Both the position numbers and the translations under genes were made by a program. This document shows, piece after piece, positions 59,083 to 64,000 of a DNA stretch of 64,000 bases. The DNA lies in NCBI GenBank assembly GCA_963555705.1, contig OY743172.1, positions 23,807,446-23,871,445 of the forward strand. Reading direction: 5' to 3'. Within the stretch, counting starts at the first letter, position 1, and every line of letters begins with the position of its first letter. Under the pieces are notes generated by a model. The model worked only from the letters and a program-made list of their open reading frames with translations. It ran no database searches and was not told the DNA's origin. The stretch is from Ligustrum vulgare. Its lineage: Eukaryota; Streptophyta; Magnoliopsida; Lamiales; Oleaceae.

Positions 59083-60159
59083 TATCAAGAAATCATTGAT
59101 AGACGCCAAGGAGCGAATCAAATTCTTATATGAAGAAGCTGAAGATATAAAGATGGGAATCGAACAACTTGGAGAAACTCTCCAAGAAAGTTTTAAACAA
59201 CTGATGGAAATCTCGACTTTTCATTACAATTATACCAAAGAATTGAGCGATAATATAATTGAGATTGAATCTCAGTTTGAATCGTTATTTACCAAACAGG
59301 TTTTACCAACAATACAAACAGGTACAATATAACCAGGTACATCATATGGAAGCAATGGTGGACCACTGATCAAAAGAGATGAAAGTCCAAAGAAGATTAC
59401 TATAAATGAACCCAGTCCAAGGAAATTAAAAATCAATACTAAAGATGAACATACAAGAGTTATAAAAATCCGTGCTGCGGAGGAAGATGACTCTCCTTTT
59501 TTACCAAGAGAAGACGAATATAAGCAAACTGCCGAATCATTTATGAACTCCAAGAAAGTGATTGCTATTACATTTCTTCAGGAGATCACGTTTACCCACG
59601 ATTGATTGATACCCAAGGAGGAGATCCAGTTATGACAAAAATGGCAGCTGATTATGGATTCTTGGATCTTATTTACCCAGACAAAGATTTAAAGGAAATT
59701 GATAAATTTGACAATCTATTAAAAGGTGAAATATCAAAATTTGCTCAAGGAAAACCTATTTATTTAAAATTTTACTCAATCAGCCCTGAAATTGATGGAA
59801 TGATGTATTATCCTGCTGAACACATTATTACAATTGGATATGTTGCAAGAAATTTTCAGATTGAAGTTGGAAAAAATACCAGACCAGTACCAAACATTAC
59901 CAGATCATGGTTTAGATCCCGAAGAGTTTTGGGAATTAAAGTCCTTTACAATATTGCCAAGAATTTATATGATAAAAAATTCAAATGCATATGCCAATAT
60001 GAAGGATGGACCCTTGTTACAAATCGAGGATATGAAAAATCAACCATTCTGAAGGATTACATCAACAAATTTGATATTCATCAAATCCATGGAAGCTTTT
60101 TAACTTTACAAGAAGCATGTATAGCCAGAAATTGCCCCACATGCCAACAAAAAAGATGA
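59063..60159 (+). pseudogene. ORF in the transactivator position, broken
   Basis: Opens at 59063, overlapping the end of pol. The first part is a coiled coil (about 59075-59290). A TAA at 59330 interrupts it, the frame continues through a Lys/Asp/Pro-rich linker to about 59570, and after a frame change a long open stretch runs to 60159. That stretch is rich in aromatic residues (KPIYLKFYSISPEIDGMMYY) and has a Cys-containing end (CIARNCPTCQQKR). The last ORF before the genomic promoter is the transactivator/viroplasmin in several caulimovirid genera. No classic viroplasmin signature was seen, so the label rests on position. Confidence 0.6.
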
Positions 60160-60400
60160 CGGACAGCAAGAATCGACAAAGAAGATGCTGACAATGAAGA
60201 TAGAATGGAATCTACTTTTTACAAGCCAAGACAACACCATGTGATCGCTTTAGAAAAGAAGATAAGATAGAAGGACAGGTGTCCTTTGTAATGTGATATA
60301 AAGTTTTTAATTATTTATGTAACGTATGCAATGATGTAATAAGAAAATAATTGAGCATCATGTAAGTATTATAAATAGAGGCATATAAGGATTTGGAAAA
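60160..60400 (+). promoter_or_regulatory. Pregenomic RNA promoter of the pararetrovirus
   Basis: A TATAAATA box at 60370-60377 in the context tataaatagaggc, preceded by a 200-bp region with a tgacg motif near 60157 and GATA-type phrases (agataagatag). Position after the last large ORF and before a poly(A) signal matches the 35S-type promoter of this family. Activity is not known. Confidence 0.75.
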
Positions 60401-60817
60401 GGCAGACTTGGAAAAAAGTCGAAGAAAGCAGATTGAGCACTCAGTCTGTGAGAAAGCCAAATCTCTGTCTTTAAAAATTCTCATATCAATCTATGTACCA
60501 AACTTTTGATATCAATAAAATTTCAAACGTTTTATAAAAAAATATGAGTTTCTAAATTTCTATCTTCTGAATCCTATTTCCTAGAAGAAGATATATTATT
60601 AAGAAAACTCCCTATACTTTGTCCAGAAATATTTTTCATTAAGTTGTTAAATAGTGAAGGCATGGAGTTAGGAAATGCTAGTTACCCGTGAAGGCAAGAG
60701 GTCGTTGAAGGGTGTGATAGCAGAAACCTGCAAATCTGAAGGTCATTAACAAAAGAAGGAAGATACAAAGGTACAAAGAAAAGGAAAAGAGGTTAGTATT
60801 CTTAATATATCTGTCTT
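60401..60817 (+). other. Pregenomic RNA leader with short upstream ORFs
   Basis: Downstream of the TATA box. Several short ATG-initiated frames (for example near 60664) are present, as in caulimovirid leaders that use ribosome shunting. A stable hairpin could not be judged by eye. Confidence 0.5.
60514..60519 (+). terminator. Poly(A) signal AATAAA
   Basis: Located 144 bp downstream of the TATA box. Caulimovirids place the signal just after the transcription start so that it is read at the end of the terminally redundant genomic RNA. Confidence 0.72.
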
Positions 60818-61213
60818 ATGGAATTAGGTGAAAGAAGAATTTTTGAAAAAGAAATTATCATGGGAGAACATAGGATTATTAAATTTAATTATCAAAACAG
60901 TCCATACAAAGATGAATATCATAGCATAATCGAACATTTGTTCATGCATAAACAATTTACTAGACCTAACAATGAAATAAAAAAGTTATACCATGTTTAT
61001 ATGCCATGTTTATTAGCTGTTTATCCTAAATTTAAAAAATTATTTGGAATAGAAATTACTAAGTCAATCATTTACTTTTGGCTTGATAATGATAATACTG
61101 AAATAAATAATGAATTGTATTTAGAATATGTATTTAGCAGTGACAATGATTATGATCCAGTAATAGATTATGATAGTGATGGAAAAGATGAATCATTCTT
61201 TATCAATTTTTGA
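60818..61213 (+). CDS. Unknown ORF after the promoter, 131 aa
   Basis: Open frame with the same A-rich codon use as the viral ORFs. Aromatic-rich middle (YHVYMPCLLAVYPKFKKLFG) and an acidic, Asp-rich C-terminus. No recognised domain. It could be viral, since the circular genome would place it between the leader and ORF1, or it could come from a second integrated virus. Confidence 0.45.
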   Translation: MELGERRIFEKEIIMGEHRIIKFNYQNSPYKDEYHSIIEHLFMHKQFTRPNNEIKKLYHVYMPCLLAVYPKFKKLFGIEITKSIIYFWLDNDNTEINNELYLEYVFSSDNDYDPVIDYDSDGKDESFFINF

Positions 61214-61394
61214 AAAATTTGATATCATGAATAAAAGAAATTATATTATGAAAAAATCCAGATCTAAAAGAGGAACATATAAAGTTGGATATAAAAATGA
61301 GATTAATAAAGTAGGATATCAAGAACAACTTTATGCATCAAAAAAAATACTTAAAAGTTTTAAAAATAATATAATGGAAAACTTTGCTATATGA
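61170..61394 (+). CDS. Unknown overlapping ORF, 74 aa, basic
   Basis: Overlaps the end of the previous ORF in another frame. Lys-rich (KKSRSKRGTYKVGYKNEINK). Further open sequence with stops continues to about 61500. No domain recognised; overlap and composition suit a viral gene. Confidence 0.35.
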   Translation: MIVMEKMNHSLSIFEKFDIMNKRNYIMKKSRSKRGTYKVGYKNEINKVGYQEQLYASKKILKSFKNNIMENFAI

Positions 61395-61605
61395 ACTATA
61401 AGATCTATAGTTGTACAAGATATTCAAAACATAATAGATAAATTAGAAAAAAAGAAAAAATATAATATGTCAAAGTATAACATACCACCGAACCAAGTAT
61501 AGATATCATAACTGATATTGATATTATTAATTCTCAGACATTAATTGAATTTGAAAAATTACTTGAAACTTTATAAAACCAAATTGAACAGTTTTATTCA
61601 ACAAA

Positions 61606-61833
61606 ATGTCAGGATATACTATTAAAGGATTAAACAAACTTTTAGAAAAAGTATTAGGAAAAATGGATAGAATTGTATCTCAATTAAGGAATATAGATGA
61701 ATCATCTGAAGAATATTACACACTCTTAGAAAATTATGATCAACTTATGATAGACTATTCTAATATTTTAGATCGAAAAATGGATTTATACAAAACAATT
61801 CAAAATAATAACAAAAATAGATGCCATGATTAA
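61606..61833 (+). CDS. Unknown ORF, 75 aa, coiled coil
   Basis: Helical with heptads (LNKLLEKVLGKMDRIVSQL). It is followed in an overlapping frame, to about 61994, by another coiled-coil stretch that has no start codon of its own. Similar in style to the viral ORF2/ORF3 but not obviously homologous. Confidence 0.4.
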   Translation: MSGYTIKGLNKLLEKVLGKMDRIVSQLRNIDESSEEYYTLLENYDQLMIDYSNILDRKMDLYKTIQNNNKNRCHD

Positions 61834-61994
61834 CTATTAAAAAAGAAATTGAAATCATTAAGATAAGAATTGATGAAATAATTTATCTTATTAAAAATAA
61901 TAAAATAAATCGGGAGAATATTATGGAAATACAAGAAAAAATACACCTATTAAAAAATAGATTACAAAACATAAAACAAAGAGTTACAATCTAA

Positions 61995-62431
61995 AAACAA
62001 CCAAAAATAGAAAGATCAATCCCATAATGCTTGATAAAAGGATAAAATCTTCAACAATTATTTACAATTTTGGTCTTATTAGGCTATCTGTACACCTATC
62101 TGTATAACTATATTAACGAATAACATGATCCTAACATAAATAAAGATTGCGGGATGCCAATGTTTTGGGAATCGAGAAGAATAAGGTGAAGTGTACGTCT
62201 TCAAATCAAATATAGTACAAGATTAAAATTACAATGCAATAGCCCTCAAGATTTAAATGACGAAACATGTAATTGTCGTCAAATATAATTTTTACTTATT
62301 TTCTTTTTGACACTCAGTGGAAAGGTTGAGGAATAAATAATGTCATAATGACCGTTCGAAATTAAACATTGATTCACTCTTCTTTAATTTACAGAATATT
62401 TTTGATATTCAAGAAATAATTGAGCAACCAA
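61995..62431. other. Right flank of the pararetrovirus
   Basis: One frame near 62054-62122 encodes a hydrophobic stretch (LQQLFTILVLLGYLYTYLY) without a start codon; it may be viral or chance. From about 62180 the texture changes. The last part ends in ccaaca directly before a primer site and may be the end of a Copia LTR. Confidence 0.35.
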
Positions 62432-62486
62432 CAATTGGTATCAAAGAGTTAGGTGGTTCGATGATTTTATTGGAGCAAAAGAAAAT

Positions 62487-63284
62487 ATGTCTGTCAAGTA
62501 CGACGTGGAGAAATTTGATGAAATAATTAATTTTGGCTTGGGGCAAGTACAAGTCAATGATATTTGAATTCAGGCGGGTCTGCACAAAGCTTTGAAAGGA
62601 AAACCAACCGAGAGTTCTGACAAAGGGAAAGAAAAAGAAACTGAATCCAACAAGAGTAATGGAGATTGGGAAGATTTGGATTTGAGAACTGTTAGTACAA
62701 TACGACTTTGTTTGACCAAGAATATTGTTGCAAATATTCATGGAATATCTGATGCTAAGGAACTTTGAGAAAAATTGAAAGAGTTATATCAGACGAAGAA
62801 CTTTGCAAATCGCTTTTATCTGAAGGAACAGTTTCATTCATTGAGAATGAGCACAGGTACAAAAATCTCCGATCATCTTAGTGTTCTTAATGGGATTGTT
62901 TCTGAACTAGAATCTATTGGAGTCAAAGTTGAAGATGAGGATAAAGCGTTGAGACTCATCTGATCTCTTTCATCCACGTTTGAGCACATCAAGCCGATTT
63001 TGATGTTCGGAAAGGAAATGGTGGACTTTGCAGAAGTTACATATAAGTTGATCTCTGAAGAACGGAGATTAGGTGGAGGCGATAATTTATCTGGAAATAA
63101 TTTGCTTATTACTGAAAAGTAGAAGATGGGTAACTCCATGAAGAAGAAGAAGGTTGTATGTTGGAATTGTGGACAATCCGGTCACGTAAGAAAAAACTGT
63201 CCAAAAGGTGGAGCAGACTCAGCTAACTGCTCGAAGGTGGACAATGTGACTCTCCAGGTGGAGAGCGGTGATGATGTACTCTGA
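62487..63284 (+). pseudogene. Copia gag with zinc knuckle, several in-frame stops
   Basis: One frame throughout. N-terminus MSVKYDVEKFDEII. Capsid region with KELYQTKNFANRFYLKEQF and FHSLRMSTGTKISDHLSVLN. Zinc knuckle CWNCGQSGHVRKNC (intact C-x2-C-x4-H-x4-C) near 63159-63200. Interrupted by TGA at 62565, about 62766 and 62961, and by TAG at about 63120. These fit CGA-to-TGA, TGG-to-TGA and similar transitions, the pattern of methylation-driven decay. No frameshift was needed to follow it. Typical of Tork/Sire-type Copia gag. Confidence 0.88.
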
Positions 63285-63647
63285 ATAAGATGTGACATCC
63301 TCATGACATGATGTCAGTTGTCATGATAGAGGATGTGTTCGTACTGGCTGGTGCATGTGTTTGCACACAGCATTTGTTTGACTTAGATGCAAGGTGTGTG
63401 GTTAAATTAATGTCGATGGCTGATGGGCTCCTATTGAAAATCAAACAATAAGAGTTGCACCATAATTTTTCAGCAATTTTGTTTCGACATGGGCAGATGA
63501 AAAGCTCGGGATTCGTTGATAATTCTGAGTGATTATACTCATATGGTGGAGTATGAGATCGTCAAAGTGAAAAAGGTTTGCTTGTTTACCCAATGATTAA
63601 TATTTGAATATTTTGGCTCGGATGAATCTGTGTCAAAGTGGAGATTG

Positions 63648-64000
63648 TTGGGTTATTTGACCCAAATTAAGAATGAGAATATCTTGAACAATTGATTTCC
63701 CTATTAAAGTGGTTAACTTGGAAACCAAGTTAAATGTGAAAATGAAAGAAAATAAAAGACTTTATTTTGTTATTCTACTTCAATAAGGAAACTTACTTGG
63801 ATATGAATATTACATATACTAGGGATTGTTTTTACCTATAAATATATGTGTTAGGGAGTCATAATATTGTGAATCTATTATGAGACTAATTAGAGAGAAT
63901 TGGAGAATTTTATCTTTATAGTTTCTTGTGAATTCTTTGTGGGATAATTCAAATGGTAGAAATTCGAGTTAGATAGAAGTTCATTATTAGTATTTTCTCT
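63648..64000 (+). repeat. Start of Copia 3' LTR (partial)
   Basis: Begins TGTTGGGTTATTTGACCC right after the purine tract. Contains a TATA region at about 63837-63848 (ctataaatatatg). Runs past the window end. Confidence 0.75.

Larger units (their letters stand above)
53427..62130 (+). mobile_element. Endogenous pararetrovirus (Caulimoviridae), about 8.7 kb
   Basis: A-rich plus-strand coding, compact overlapping ORFs, a tRNA-Met primer site at the left, a coat-protein zinc knuckle, 30K movement protein, aspartic protease, YIDD reverse transcriptase, RNase H, and a TATA promoter with a nearby AATAAA. No integrase and no LTRs, which excludes an LTR retrotransposon. The order is small ORFs - coat - movement - protease/RT/RNase H - transactivator position - promoter - further ORFs. 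Coat before movement recalls cavemo- and solendoviruses. Stops and frameshifts in the coat, pol and downstream ORFs show that this copy is defective. The right limit is approximate. Confidence 0.88.
62433..64000 (+). mobile_element. Copia element with gag only, cut by the window end
   Basis: Primer-site-like TTGGTATCAAAGAG at about 62435, gag from 62487, then about 350 bp without pol, a purine-rich aaagtggagatt at 63636-63647, and the start of the 3' LTR at 63648. Pol has been deleted between the zinc knuckle and the 3' end. The 5' LTR is not recognisable in the window. Confidence 0.75.

Overview
This is a window of AT-rich nuclear plant DNA, probably from a eudicot. The evidence is one complete FANTASTIC FOUR-like gene, which is a plant-specific family, embedded in typical angiosperm repeats: Copia and Ty3/Gypsy LTR elements, L1-type LINEs, CACTA, Helitron, hAT and Tourist-like elements, and long CT and AT microsatellites. 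Species cannot be read from the sequence. Apart from the FAF-like gene (1261-2592, minus strand), nearly every recognisable coding segment belongs to a transposon or an integrated virus, and most are broken.

Layout. 0-3 kb: FAF-like gene and its upstream region. 3-10 kb: AT-rich DNA with a dispersed repeat, a Helitron end, a solo LTR with a perfect 5-bp target duplication (4590-5252), MITEs and a 142-bp CT tract. 10.7-13.4 kb: truncated Copia element on the minus strand. 13.4-17.9 kb: a LINE-type RNase H remnant cut in two, in frame, by a 4-kb CACTA element (13713-17765). That element carries a spliced Ulp1-like peptidase sequence and is itself interrupted by a Copia-type solo LTR (14964-15837). 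18-24 kb: microsatellites, a hAT MITE, a CACTA end, a Tourist MITE and an unclassified repeat. 24.2-32.0 kb: a complete-ended Ty3/Gypsy element of Tat/Retand type with an antisense extra ORF, inserted in that repeat. 32-40 kb: a hAT MITE with a second MITE nested inside it, a 5'-truncated LINE (34786-38572) split by a 1.6-kb solo LTR, and another hAT MITE. 42.8-46.7 kb: three related LTRs in plus/minus/plus order, the first holding a Helitron whose empty site survives in the second. 47-50 kb: sequence with an organellar feel but no recognised gene. 50.3-52.6 kb: a Ty3/Gypsy-type LTR. 53.4-62.1 kb: an endogenous pararetrovirus. 62.4-64.0 kb: the start of a gag-only Copia element that runs off the window.

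The most notable item is the pararetrovirus (family Caulimoviridae). It has an initiator-tRNA-Met primer site, two small overlapping ORFs, a coiled-coil ORF, a coat-protein region with a zinc knuckle, a 30K-type movement protein, a protease-RT-RNase H region, a downstream ORF where a transactivator would lie, a TATA-type promoter and a poly(A) signal. It is disabled by in-frame stops and frameshifts. It has two aspartic-protease-like domains, one at the end of the movement-protein ORF and one at the start of pol. It also has an unexplained coding block after the genomic promoter. Coat protein before movement protein recalls cavemo- and solendoviruses, but I cannot assign a genus.

The exact target duplications allow a relative insertion history at several nested loci. 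These nests, the antisense ORF of the Tat element and the double-protease pararetrovirus are the main results.
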